Made by a program: the position numbers and the translations under genes. Positions 1-6,182 of a DNA stretch of 10,915 nt are shown here, one piece after another. Source of the stretch: Flavobacteriales bacterium. Lineage in GTDB: Bacteria > Bacteroidota > Bacteroidia > Flavobacteriales_E > Vicingaceae. The stretch lies in assembly GCA_002402165.1 (NCBI GenBank), contig NVVI01000028.1:24154-35068 (forward strand). Direction: 5' to 3'. Position 1 is the stretch's first letter. Every line of letters begins with the position of its first letter. Below the pieces are notes generated by a model. It saw nothing but the letters and a program-made list of their open reading frames with translations, did no database searches and had not been told where the DNA came from.

Positions 1-6
1 TTTCAT

Positions 7-144
7 TGTCATTCAGAACAATGATTTATAGAAAATTTATTTTCTAAATAAATCGAAGTGAAGAATCTAATTTACACGAATATGTCTATTTGTAGATTAA
101 TCACTTCGTTTTGTAGATACTTCGACAGGCTCAGCATGACAAAA
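7..144. repeat. Composite intergenic repeat, copy 1
   Basis: Most of the 218-base leader before the isomerase gene is a nested inverted-repeat element. The outer arms begin TGTCATTCAG (7-16) and end CTCAGCATGACA (130-141). Inside lie a short hairpin with 8-base arms TAGAAAAT/ATTTTCTA (29-36 and 39-46) and a pair of 16-base arms at 54-69 and 93-108 that are complementary at 14 of 16 positions. The right end (109-144) recurs at 1258-1293 with three mismatches in 36 bases. Modules of this type (CTTCGACAGGCTCAG) are, from memory, widely dispersed between genes in Bacteroidota. I see no open reading frame of note and no clear promoter here. The remaining bases 145-218 show only a weak TACTTTTA box at 193-200. 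Confidence 0.75.
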
Positions 145-218
145 TATCGTTCAGACAATGCATAAATTCAATGATAATCCTATCAAGTTTCTTACTTTTA
201 CTTCCCTAAATAAAAAGC

Positions 219-1202
219 ATGAAGAATTTAATTGAAGATTTTACAAAACACATTGCTGAATCTATCAAAATTAGTAACGTCACTTCTTTGGGTCCATTTA
301 ATAGTAAAATAGAAAATGTACTCATTTGTGGATTGGGAGGTTCTGGTATTGGGGGAAGTATAATTTCTCAGGTAGTTACCCAAGATGCTAGTTGTTCCAT
401 TACCATTAATAAAGACTATAAAATTCCTGCTTTTGTAAATGAGAATACGTTGGTTATTTGCTGTTCCTATTCTGGAAACACAGAAGAAAGTTTAGAAATG
501 CTAGAACAAGCAGAAGCTAAAAATGCAATTATAGCTTGTGTAACTTCTGGCGGAAAACTAATGGAAATTGCTCAAGAAAAAAATTACAATCACATTGTTA
601 TTCCTGGAGGACACCCACCAAGAGCTGCATTTGGATTGGCTTTTCCTCCATTATTTTTCATCTTAAAACATTACAATATTATTGTTGAAGATTATGTTGC
701 TCAATTCAACACTGCAGTAAATACAATTAACTCTGAAGAAGAAAATATGATTGCTGAGGCAAAAGCGATTACAGATAAATTAATGGGTAAAATCCCTGTA
801 ATTTATGTTGATGCTAATTATGAAGGTGTTGCTATTCGTTTTCGTCAACAAATCAATGAAAATTCTAAAATGTTGTGTTGGCATCATGTAATTCCAGAAA
901 TGAACCACAATGAGTTAGTCGGTTGGACTACAAAAGATGACAATTTAGCAGTTGTTATTTTTAGAAACGATGATGATTATTTCAGAACTCAAAAGAGAAT
1001 GGAAGTCAATAAAACTGTTTTTGAGAAATATACTTCAACAATCATTGAAATTTACTCTAAAGGAAATTCTCGTTTAGAAAAAGCATTGTACCTTGTTCAT
1101 TTAGGTGATTGGATTTCTTACCTTATTGCTGAGAAAAAAGGAATTGATGTTACTGAAGTTGATGTAATCACTCATCTAAAAAATGAGTTAGCTAAGATAT
1201 AA
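219..1202 (+). CDS. Bifunctional phosphoglucose/phosphomannose isomerase
   Basis: This 327-residue SIS-domain protein should interconvert glucose-6-phosphate or mannose-6-phosphate with fructose-6-phosphate in the cytoplasm, linking glycolysis/gluconeogenesis to mannose-derived sugar nucleotides. Sequence support: a glycine-rich sugar-phosphate loop GLGGSGIGG (38-46), the SIS signature SYSGNTEE (83-90), TSGG (109-112), PRAAFG (134-139), Glu202 in YEGVAIRFRQ, and EMNHNELVGW (227-236) with the His expected to act in ring opening. The length matches the archaeal/bacterial dual-specificity PGI/PMI family rather than the larger classical Pgi. The ATG at 219 is the first Met and comes just before the folded domain. 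It is the first of two plus-strand genes and is separated from lipB by 82 bases made almost entirely of a repeat pair. Dual specificity is inferred from family membership; some relatives may prefer one substrate. Confidence 0.9.
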   Translation: MKNLIEDFTKHIAESIKISNVTSLGPFNSKIENVLICGLGGSGIGGSIISQVVTQDASCSITINKDYKIPAFVNENTLVICCSYSGNTEESLEMLEQAEAKNAIIACVTSGGKLMEIAQEKNYNHIVIPGGHPPRAAFGLAFPPLFFILKHYNIIVEDYVAQFNTAVNTINSEEENMIAEAKAITDKLMGKIPVIYVDANYEGVAIRFRQQINENSKMLCWHHVIPEMNHNELVGWTTKDDNLAVVIFRNDDDYFRTQKRMEVNKTVFEKYTSTIIEIYSKGNSRLEKALYLVHLGDWISYLIAEKKGIDVTEVDVITHLKNELAKI

Positions 1203-1207
1203 TTAAT

Positions 1208-1293
1208 TGTCACCCTGAGCCTGTCGAAGGGTTTAACAATTAAAAAATGGATTTTATTTTTGTAGATACTTCGATAAACTCAGCATGACAAAA
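1208..1293. repeat. Intergenic repeat pair, copy 2, reaching into lipB
   Basis: The left arm 1208-1229 (TGTCACCCTGAGCCTGTCGA and two more bases) and the right arm 1269-1290 (starting CTTCGATAAACTCAG) are complementary at 17 of 22 positions around a 39-base spacer, so the transcript could form a hairpin. The right arm belongs to the same family as the end of copy 1 (33 of 36 bases at 109-144). The left arm, reverse-complemented, matches the right arm of copy 1 at 20 of 22 positions. The element fills nearly the whole gap between the isomerase stop codon and lipB, and its last bases hold the lipB ATG. Confidence 0.8.
1255..1262 (+). promoter_or_regulatory. Possible lipB -7 promoter box
   Basis: TATTTTTG fits the Bacteroidota -7 consensus TAnnTTTG and would put a transcription start about 17 bases before the lipB ATG. 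No TTG (-33 element) lies 17-20 bases upstream, and the box is in a T-rich tract, so this may be chance. Read-through from the isomerase gene is the alternative. Confidence 0.3.
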
Positions 1294-1992
1294 ATTAGGA
1301 AAATACACTTTCAAGATTTAGGTTTAATCGACTACAAAGAAGCATGGGATTTTCAAGAAAAACTCTTTAAAGCAAATGTTGATGCTAAAATTGAAAACAG
1401 AAGAGCTGATAAAACGGTAACTGAAACGATTAATCATTTTATTTTTTGCGAGCACCCTCATGTATATACTCTTGGTAAAAGTGGAGACGAGAGTCATTTA
1501 TTACTCTCTGAATCATTACTCAAGCAAAAAGGAGCTACCTACTATAAAATAAATAGAGGTGGTGATATTACCTATCACGGTCCTGGACAAATAGTTGGTT
1601 ATCCGATTTTAGATTTGGATGAATTTTTTACTGACATCCATAAATATTTAAGGTTTTTAGAAGAAATGATTATTCTAACTTTGGCAGAATACGGAATAGA
1701 ATCAGGAAGATATGAAGGCTTTACAGGTGTTTGGCTAGATGCAGACAATCCTATTAAAGCTCGAAAAATTTCCGCCATGGGTGTCCGATCAAGCAGATGG
1801 ATTACGATGCATGGATTTGCTTTCAATATTAATACCGATTTAGATTATTTCAACAACATTGTTCCTTGCGGAATTACTGATAAAAAAGTCACATCTTTAC
1901 AAAAGGAACTTAATCGAGAAATTGACGTAAACGAGGTAAAACAAAAATTAAAAAAACATTTCGCTCAACTTTTTAAAGCTGAATTTGTTTGA
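1285..1992 (+). CDS. lipB: Octanoyl-[acyl-carrier-protein]:protein N-octanoyltransferase LipB
   Basis: LipB moves the octanoyl chain from acyl carrier protein to a lysine of lipoyl-dependent enzyme subunits (for example pyruvate dehydrogenase E2), the step before LipA inserts sulfur. In this 235-residue protein I see the family signature RGGDITYHGPGQ (91-102) including His98, the catalytic Lys161 in KISAMGVRSS, and the catalytic Cys195 in VPCGI. The length is usual for the family. The next Met is near residue 128, after the signature motif, and no other ATG is in frame upstream before 1247, so ATG 1285 must be the start. That ATG, with codons 2 and 3 (ATGACAAAA), is identical to the end of the repeat at 136-144, so the start lies inside a dispersed repeat. 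No Shine-Dalgarno sequence is evident, which is normal in this phylum. LipA is not in the window. Confidence 0.95.
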   Translation: MTKIRKIHFQDLGLIDYKEAWDFQEKLFKANVDAKIENRRADKTVTETINHFIFCEHPHVYTLGKSGDESHLLLSESLLKQKGATYYKINRGGDITYHGPGQIVGYPILDLDEFFTDIHKYLRFLEEMIILTLAEYGIESGRYEGFTGVWLDADNPIKARKISAMGVRSSRWITMHGFAFNINTDLDYFNNIVPCGITDKKVTSLQKELNREIDVNEVKQKLKKHFAQLFKAEFV

Positions 1993-2077
1993 AATAAAAA
2001 CTATCATCTAAGGAGCGATGGGTTGTGTACAAAATGTGCGAAATGTAAAATAATTCAGACCAGGAAATGCGAAAGCC

Positions 2078-2105
2078 TTGTGTGAAAAAAATTATTTTAT
2101 ATTTG
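2078..2105 (+). promoter_or_regulatory. Promoter of the serine hydrolase gene
   Basis: TTG (2078-2080), a 17-base spacer and TATATTTG (2098-2105) match the Bacteroidota vegetative promoter pattern (TTG at -33, TAnnTTTG at -7). Transcription would start near 2110, giving a 5' leader of about 68 bases that contains the hairpin at 2127-2152. The assignment rests on the motif only. Confidence 0.55.
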
Positions 2106-2126
2106 GATTTTGTGATTGATTTTTTC

Positions 2127-2152
2127 GTCCTTTTTTATCAAGAAAAAAGGAC
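2127..2152. repeat. Perfect 10-base-pair hairpin in the 5' leader of the hydrolase gene
   Basis: The arms GTCCTTTTTT (2127-2136) and AAAAAAGGAC (2143-2152) are perfectly complementary around the loop ATCAAG. No T tract follows on either strand, so it is a poor rho-independent terminator. It lies between the predicted transcription start (about 2110) and the ATG at 2178. I recall similar CTTGATAAAAAAG hairpins as frequent between genes in Bacteroidota, so it may be a dispersed repeat rather than a dedicated regulator. Confidence 0.6.
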
Positions 2153-2177
2153 ATAAAAACAAGTTTTAATAATAGGT

Positions 2178-3326
2178 ATGAAACTAATTAAAAGAATACT
2201 TCTCAGTATAGTAATTATTTTAGCCTTAGCATCTGTATTGATTATTGTTACAGGGAACTCCCACTTATTTAAAGCAGTTTCCTCTACCTATTTAGTTGGA
2301 AGGACGGGTCCAAGTATTGATGAACATGCTATTTTTGAAAGCAGAACTGTTGAGGTTGGCAAACATCAACCATGGGAGCTTGGCGAATATTACAATAAAA
2401 TTTACGACAAAGAACTTCTTACTGAAATTGAAAAATTCAATCCTGCGGCATTGTTAGTAATAAAACATGATGAAATTGTTTACGAGAGATACTGGGAAAA
2501 CTATAATGAAAACTCATTAACCAATTCTTTTTCTGTAGCTAAAACATTTATCGGTTTACTAATTGGAGTTGCTCTTGATGAGGGCAAGATAAATAGTGTT
2601 GATGACCTAGTTGGAGATTATTTACCAAAATATAAAGATAATCCTGAACTGACTATTAAACATTTATTAACCATGAGCTCAGGAATTAATTTTGACGAAA
2701 GTTATAAAAGCCCTTTTGGGCACATGGCAAAAGCTTATTATGGAACAGACATTAAAAAATTAAACGAAAATTATTCGGTTACCGAAACTCCTGGAGAAAA
2801 TTGGAAATATTTAGGAGGAAACACCATTATCCTTTCTTTAATCCTGGAAAAAGTAACCGGAACAACTGTTGCCGAATACATGAGCCAAAAAGTGTGGAAC
2901 CCCATTGGTGCTAAAAATGCTGCTCTTTGGAGCTTGGACAAAAAAGATGGAAGAGAAAAAGCCTATTGCTGTTTTTACTCAACCGCTAGAGATTTTGCTC
3001 GTATTGGAAAACTTTATTTGAATGGTGGGATTTGGAATAAAAGACGAATTGTCTCTCAAAATTATGTAGACGCATCTACTTGTTCTTCATACTATTTGAA
3101 AGACAGAGATGGAAAACCTGTAGATTTTTACGGCTATCAAATGTGGATGGCTTATTACAAAGACATGGATATTTTTTATGCTAGAGGAATACAAGGGCAG
3201 TTTATTATTGTAATACCAGACAGACAAATTGTTATCGTAAGATTAGGGCATGAAAGAGGACCTAACCTAGCAAATAACCATCCAAGCGATTTTTATACTT
3301 ACATAGATTTTGCATTGAAACAATAG
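2178..3326 (+). CDS. Membrane-anchored class C beta-lactamase-family serine hydrolase
   Basis: This 382-residue protein begins with a short basic stretch and one hydrophobic segment (about residues 7-25), so it is probably anchored in the inner membrane with the catalytic domain in the periplasm. The domain has the penicillin-binding/beta-lactamase fold: SVAK (119-122) is the SxxK motif with nucleophile Ser119 and Lys122, MSSGINFDES follows as usual in this family, YLGGN (211-215) takes the place of the YxN motif, and GIQGQ (337-341) is a late glycine motif in place of KTG. This combination resembles esterase or 6-aminohexanoate-dimer hydrolase (NylB-like) relatives more than true beta-lactamases. 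The natural substrate is unknown and antibiotic resistance should not be assumed. It has its own predicted promoter and appears to be a single-gene unit. Confidence 0.85.
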   Translation: MKLIKRILLSIVIILALASVLIIVTGNSHLFKAVSSTYLVGRTGPSIDEHAIFESRTVEVGKHQPWELGEYYNKIYDKELLTEIEKFNPAALLVIKHDEIVYERYWENYNENSLTNSFSVAKTFIGLLIGVALDEGKINSVDDLVGDYLPKYKDNPELTIKHLLTMSSGINFDESYKSPFGHMAKAYYGTDIKKLNENYSVTETPGENWKYLGGNTIILSLILEKVTGTTVAEYMSQKVWNPIGAKNAALWSLDKKDGREKAYCCFYSTARDFARIGKLYLNGGIWNKRRIVSQNYVDASTCSSYYLKDRDGKPVDFYGYQMWMAYYKDMDIFYARGIQGQFIIVIPDRQIVIVRLGHERGPNLANNHPSDFYTYIDFALKQ

Positions 3327-3357
3327 CTTGACTTTCTCCTAAAAAAGTGATAACTTC

Positions 3358-3387
3358 GTTTAATCCCGATAGCTATCGGGATTAAAC
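3358..3387. repeat. 30-base perfect palindrome
   Basis: GTTTAATCCCGATAG (3358-3372) is followed without spacer by its exact reverse complement (3373-3387). In RNA it would give a 13-base-pair stem with an AGCT loop. No T tract follows, so it is not a standard terminator, though it sits 31 bases after the hydrolase stop codon and could protect or end that transcript. The core CCCGATAGCTATCGGG is, from memory, a frequent intergenic palindrome in Flavobacteriia. Confidence 0.8.
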
Positions 3388-3412
3388 ATATTAAAACATT
3401 CCCAACAAGGAC

Positions 3413-3927
3413 GTTGTGAGTAATTAGATTGAAGATAGATGCAGATCATAATAATTATTAGAGGTCTAACCGGAGCAGGTAAAACTACTTTATTAAATAA
3501 AATCACTGAGACCTTTGATTTTCAAAAATATGAAGTTGATGATTTCAAAAGGAAAAAATATCACACAACGGAAAGATTTAATACTTTAACAGATTTGCCT
3601 GTAGTTGGAAAACTTGCTAAAGAGATCGTTGATAATGGAAATAATTTAGTTATTGAAGAAACTTTTACAGACCTAAATCACATTGAATTATTCAAACAAG
3701 GCTTTACTGATCTTGATAAACACCAGGTAATATATATTTATCTTAAATGTTCTAAAGAAACAGCAATTGAGAGGAAAAAAGATGTTATAAGTATTTCAAC
3801 AATAAACAGCGCATATAACGAAATAGCTGATCCAATAGATGGACAATTTGAATTTAACACTGACGAATTTTCAATTGATCAAATTATAAATGAGATATCA
3901 AAGAAATTATAAAAAACTACTCACAAC
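3413..3927. mobile_element. Cassette-like unit bounded by 10-base inverted repeats
   Basis: GTTGTGAGTA (3413-3422) and its exact reverse complement TACTCACAAC (3918-3927) bracket one small gene. Extending the arms inward gives 12 of 13 matches. The gene starts 16 bases after the left arm and its stop codon ends 5 bases before the right arm, so about 92% of the 515-base unit is coding. The arms sit beside short internal complementarities (CAAC...GTTG at 3403-3416, ACAACATTGT at 3923-3932), recalling the simple-site and stem arms of integron attC sites. The canonical GTTRRRY and RYYYAAC cores are absent, and no integrase gene is visible. A mobile-cassette interpretation is therefore inference. 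Confidence 0.4.
3439..3912 (+). CDS. Small P-loop kinase (AAA_33-like), substrate unknown
   Basis: This 157-residue cytoplasmic protein has the layout of a small nucleoside-monophosphate-kinase-type phosphotransferase. A Walker A loop GLTGAGKTT (9-17) follows the first beta strand. VDDFK (33-37) may be an acceptor-site acidic motif. A hydrophobic strand ending in EET (73-75) lies where the Walker B/acidic element is expected, and CSKETAIERKK (104-114) resembles the lid with a phosphate-contacting Arg. Relatives with this architecture include gluconokinase-like, chloramphenicol-phosphotransferase-like and zeta-toxin-like enzymes, and I cannot choose among them. No antitoxin-sized gene is adjacent. 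The gene is unrelated in pathway to both neighbours and lies between inverted 10-base repeats, suggesting acquisition as a cassette. ATG 3439 is the first Met and starts directly at the first strand. No promoter box is obvious upstream. Confidence 0.7.
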   Translation: MQIIIIIRGLTGAGKTTLLNKITETFDFQKYEVDDFKRKKYHTTERFNTLTDLPVVGKLAKEIVDNGNNLVIEETFTDLNHIELFKQGFTDLDKHQVIYIYLKCSKETAIERKKDVISISTINSAYNEIADPIDGQFEFNTDEFSIDQIINEISKKL

Positions 3928-3964
3928 ATTGTATAGAAACGCTGTTTTTCAAGACAAAAAGTGT

Positions 3965-4954
3965 TTAATCATTAATACTTTTCCAAAGTAAATCTTTGAG
4001 TTCAACTAATCCTTGTTGAGCAACTGAAGAAATGAAGAGGTAAGGAACTTTAGGCAAATCTTTTTTAATTTCCTCTTTTAGTTCATCATCTAACATATCA
4101 GATTTTGAAATAGCGAGTATCTTGTCTTTATCTAATAGTTCTGGATTAAATTGTTTGAGTTCGTTCAATAATGTTTTAAATTCTTTATGAATATCATCAC
4201 TATCGGCAGGCACTAAAAACAACAATACCGAATTACGTTCTATGTGTCTTAAAAACCTTAACCCCAGCCCTTTCCCCTCATGTGCTCCTTCAATAATTCC
4301 AGGAATATCTGCCATTACAAAAGATTGATGATCTCGATAAGGAACCATTCCTAAATTCGGAACAAGGGTGGTAAACGGATAATTAGCAATTTCTGGCTTT
4401 GCTGCAGATACTACCGAAAGCAAAGTTGATTTACCAGCATTTGGGAACCCCACCAAACCTACATCAGCAAGAACTTTTAATTCTAAAATTTTCCAAGCTT
4501 CAATATAATCTTCACCTGGCTGAGCATATCTTGGAGCTTGATTGGTAGGTGTTTTAAAATGATTATTCCCTAGACCTCCTCTTCCTCCTTTAACTAAAAT
4601 TTGTTCTTCACCATCTTCTGTTATCTCAAAAAGCACATCACCTGTTTCTGCATCTTTGGCTATTGTACCTAGTGGTACTTCTATATAAGCATCTTTTCCT
4701 TCGGCCCCAGTACTTGTAGATTTGCTTCCTGCTTCTCCATGCTCTGCTTTAACATGCCTTTTGTGTTTTAAATGCAAAAGTGTCCACATTTGTTTGTTTC
4801 CTCGAACAATTATGTGTCCTCCTCTTCCGCCATCACCTCCATCAGGACCTCCTTTTGTGATGTATTTTTCTCTTCTAAAATGTTTTGAACCAGCTCCCCC
4901 TTTGCCAGAACGACAATGAATTTTTACGTAATCTATAAAATTAGAAGAAGCCAT
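3965..4954 (-). CDS. obgE: Obg-family GTPase (ObgE/CgtA)
   Basis: Obg GTPases bind the 50S ribosomal subunit and act in its late assembly and in stress signalling. The 329 residues hold the glycine-rich Obg fold (about 1-158, with the runs [14 protein letters not shown] and [12 protein letters not shown]) and then a G domain: G1 GFPNAGKST (169-177), switch region [12 protein letters not shown] (191-202), G3 DIPG (216-219), G4 SKSD (283-286) and G5 SSVAQQG (309-315). G4 carries Ser where Asn is usual (NKxD). The C-terminal OCT domain found in many Firmicutes is absent and the protein ends soon after G5, as I recall for Bacteroidota. It is the last gene of the hpt-adk-obgE operon, starting 26 bases after the adk stop codon. 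It converges on the cassette-like kinase gene across a 52-base gap with no clear terminator. Confidence 0.95.
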   Translation of the reverse strand: MASSNFIDYVKIHCRSGKGGAGSKHFRREKYITKGGPDGGDGGRGGHIIVRGNKQMWTLLHLKHKRHVKAEHGEAGSKSTSTGAEGKDAYIEVPLGTIAKDAETGDVLFEITEDGEEQILVKGGRGGLGNNHFKTPTNQAPRYAQPGEDYIEAWKILELKVLADVGLVGFPNAGKSTLLSVVSAAKPEIANYPFTTLVPNLGMVPYRDHQSFVMADIPGIIEGAHEGKGLGLRFLRHIERNSVLLFLVPADSDDIHKEFKTLLNELKQFNPELLDKDKILAISKSDMLDDELKEEIKKDLPKVPYLFISSVAQQGLVELKDLLWKSIND

Positions 4955-4980
4955 TTTTAGAAGATTAATTTACAAAACTA

Positions 4981-5565
4981 CTACAACTGAACTTTGAATG
5001 CATCAATTGCAGCACAAAGTCGTCCAAAAATTTCATCAATAGAACCCATTCCGTCAATTTTTTGAAACTTATTTTGTTTGTTATAAAAATCCGCAACAAC
5101 AGCAGTCTGATTATTGTAAACACCAATTCTATTTGCTATTACTTCCTCATTAGCATCATCAGCTCTACCACTATCTTTTCCTCTCGATAACAATCTTTTT
5201 ATCAATTCTTGTTCTGCCACATCTAAAGCCATCATTACAGAGATTGTTGTGCCTTTCCCTTTCATAAAATCTTCTAATGCTTTAGCTTGTGGAGTTGTTC
5301 TTGGAAATCCATCAAAAATAAATCCTTCAGCATTAGGGTTTTTATCTACTTCAGCTTCTAGCATTTTTATGGTTACCTCGTCTGGCACTAAATTTCCACC
5401 ATCCATATAACTTTTCGCCAATGTTCCTAAATCAGTTTCTCCTTTAATGTTAGCTCTAAAAATATCACCAGTTGATAAGTGGACTAAGTTATACTTATTG
5501 GTTAGTTTTTCTGCCTGAGTTCCTTTTCCTGCTCCCGGAGGACCAAACAATACTATGTTTAACAT
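4981..5565 (-). CDS. adk: Adenylate kinase
   Basis: Adenylate kinase catalyses ATP + AMP = 2 ADP and keeps the adenine nucleotide pool balanced in the cytoplasm. In this 194-residue protein the P-loop is GPPGAGKGT (8-16), the AMP-binding region begins STGDIF (31-36), DGFPRT (85-90) carries the conserved Arg, and the lid is the short form SRGKDSGRADD (127-137) without the zinc-binding cysteines of long-lid enzymes. The size agrees with the short-lid bacterial type. It is the middle gene of a minus-strand operon, with 8 bases after the hpt stop codon and 26 bases before obgE, which argues for co-transcription. The reading frame differs from that of hpt, so the two are separate proteins here. 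Fused hpt-adk proteins occur, as far as I recall, in some Flavobacteriaceae. Confidence 0.96.
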   Translation of the reverse strand: MLNIVLFGPPGAGKGTQAEKLTNKYNLVHLSTGDIFRANIKGETDLGTLAKSYMDGGNLVPDEVTIKMLEAEVDKNPNAEGFIFDGFPRTTPQAKALEDFMKGKGTTISVMMALDVAEQELIKRLLSRGKDSGRADDANEEVIANRIGVYNNQTAVVADFYNKQNKFQKIDGMGSIDEIFGRLCAAIDAFKVQL

Positions 5566-5573
5566 CTTAATTT

Positions 5574-6110
5574 TTATTCGTTTAAAACGTAAATTGAACT
5601 TAAATTCCTTCCTAAACCATCATAATCCAATCCATATCCTAATACAAATGCATTAGGAATTTCTATTCCTACATAATCGATAGAATGATCCTTTTTATAA
5701 GCTTCTGGTTTATACAAAAGAGTTGCAATTTTAATGCTTTTTGGATTTTTCTTTGAAAGAATTTCATGCAACTTTACCAGGGTATTTCCTGTATCTACAA
5801 TGTCTTCTATTAAAATAACATCCTTGCCTTCAATATCTTCTTTTAACCCTATAAGCTCGTTAACCTTTCCTGTAGAATCAGTTCCTTCATATGATGTAAG
5901 CTTAACAAAAGAGACTGTACATTCTAAATTGATGGATTTTAATAAATCTCCAAAAAACATAAACGAACCATTTAGTATTCCTAAGAAAATAGGTGAGCTT
6001 CCTTTATAATCATTATTAATTTTTGAAGCTACCTTTTTTACTGAAGCTTGAAGATCCTCTTCGGAAATGTAAGGTCTAAAAGACTTATCTTTAACGGTTA
6101 TAATATCCAT
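5574..6110 (-). CDS. hpt: Hypoxanthine phosphoribosyltransferase
   Basis: Hpt salvages hypoxanthine (and usually guanine) to IMP or GMP using PRPP. The 178-residue protein carries the type I PRTase signature VILIEDIVDTGNT (98-110), whose acidic pair and following loop bind PRPP. It also has the early GILNGSFMF segment (44-52) that shapes the pyrophosphate site, the flexible-loop region SFVKLTSYEG (67-76), and the C-terminal purine-contact stretch PNAFVLGYGLDYDGLGRN. It is the first gene of the hpt-adk-obgE operon and has a well-formed promoter just upstream, giving a very short leader of roughly 10 bases. The gene is divergent from purE, so salvage and de novo purine genes share one control region. 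Base preference (hypoxanthine, guanine or both) cannot be read from the sequence. Confidence 0.95.
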   Translation of the reverse strand: MDIITVKDKSFRPYISEEDLQASVKKVASKINNDYKGSSPIFLGILNGSFMFFGDLLKSINLECTVSFVKLTSYEGTDSTGKVNELIGLKEDIEGKDVILIEDIVDTGNTLVKLHEILSKKNPKSIKIATLLYKPEAYKKDHSIDYVGIEIPNAFVLGYGLDYDGLGRNLSSIYVLNE

Positions 6111-6125
6111 ATCAGTATTTCATCA

Positions 6126-6154
6126 CAAATGTAATTAATTTAAATTGTGAACAA
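6126..6154 (-). promoter_or_regulatory. Promoter of the hpt-adk-obgE operon
   Basis: Read on the minus strand, TTG (6154-6152), an 18-base spacer and TACATTTG (6133-6126) match the Bacteroidota promoter consensus TTG/TAnnTTTG. Transcription would begin near 6120, about 10 bases before the hpt ATG. Confidence 0.65.
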
Positions 6155-6155
6155 T
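6144..6155. promoter_or_regulatory. Operator-like palindrome between hpt and purE
   Basis: ATTGT-GA-ACAAT is a 12-base inverted repeat that covers the -33 element of the hpt promoter and lies 20 bases upstream of the purE -7 box. A factor bound here could affect both directions. No regulator is encoded in the window, and a 5-base half-site can arise by chance in AT-rich DNA. Confidence 0.3.
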
Positions 6156-6174
6156 GAAATAGTCACATATTAAC

Positions 6175-6182
6175 TACATTTG
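6175..6182 (+). promoter_or_regulatory. purE -7 promoter box
   Basis: TACATTTG is identical to the hpt -7 box and lies 17 bases before the purE ATG at 6200. No TTG occurs at the usual distance (the nearest, 6145-6147, is 27 bases away), so this promoter is incomplete or needs an activator. Confidence 0.5.

Noticed and set aside
1599..1826. 75-codon minus-strand open frame inside lipB
   Set aside because: It is antisense to the conserved catalytic part of lipB and has no recognisable protein features.
2127..2152. Rho-independent terminator for lipB
   Set aside because: The stem is A/T-dominated and no T tract follows on either strand; a predicted promoter lies upstream of it.
2178..3326. Antibiotic-resistance beta-lactamase
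   Set aside because: The YxN and KTG motifs are replaced (YLGGN, GIQGQ), fitting esterase/NylB-like relatives better; resistance cannot be inferred.
3439..3912. Zeta-type toxin of a toxin-antitoxin pair
   Set aside because: No adjacent antitoxin-sized gene exists and the protein is shorter than typical zeta toxins.
3411..3932. Classical integron cassette with attC sites
   Set aside because: The flanks lack GTTRRRY/RYYYAAC cores and the downstream side shows only one arm; no integrase is present. Kept only as a cassette-like hypothesis.
4722..4919. 65-codon plus-strand open frame opposite the start of obgE
   Set aside because: Its Pro/Ser/Cys-rich product is the antisense reflection of the Gly-rich Obg domain.
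5734..6009. 91-codon plus-strand open frame opposite hpt
   Set aside because: It lies wholly within the conserved hpt coding sequence and shows no features of a real protein.
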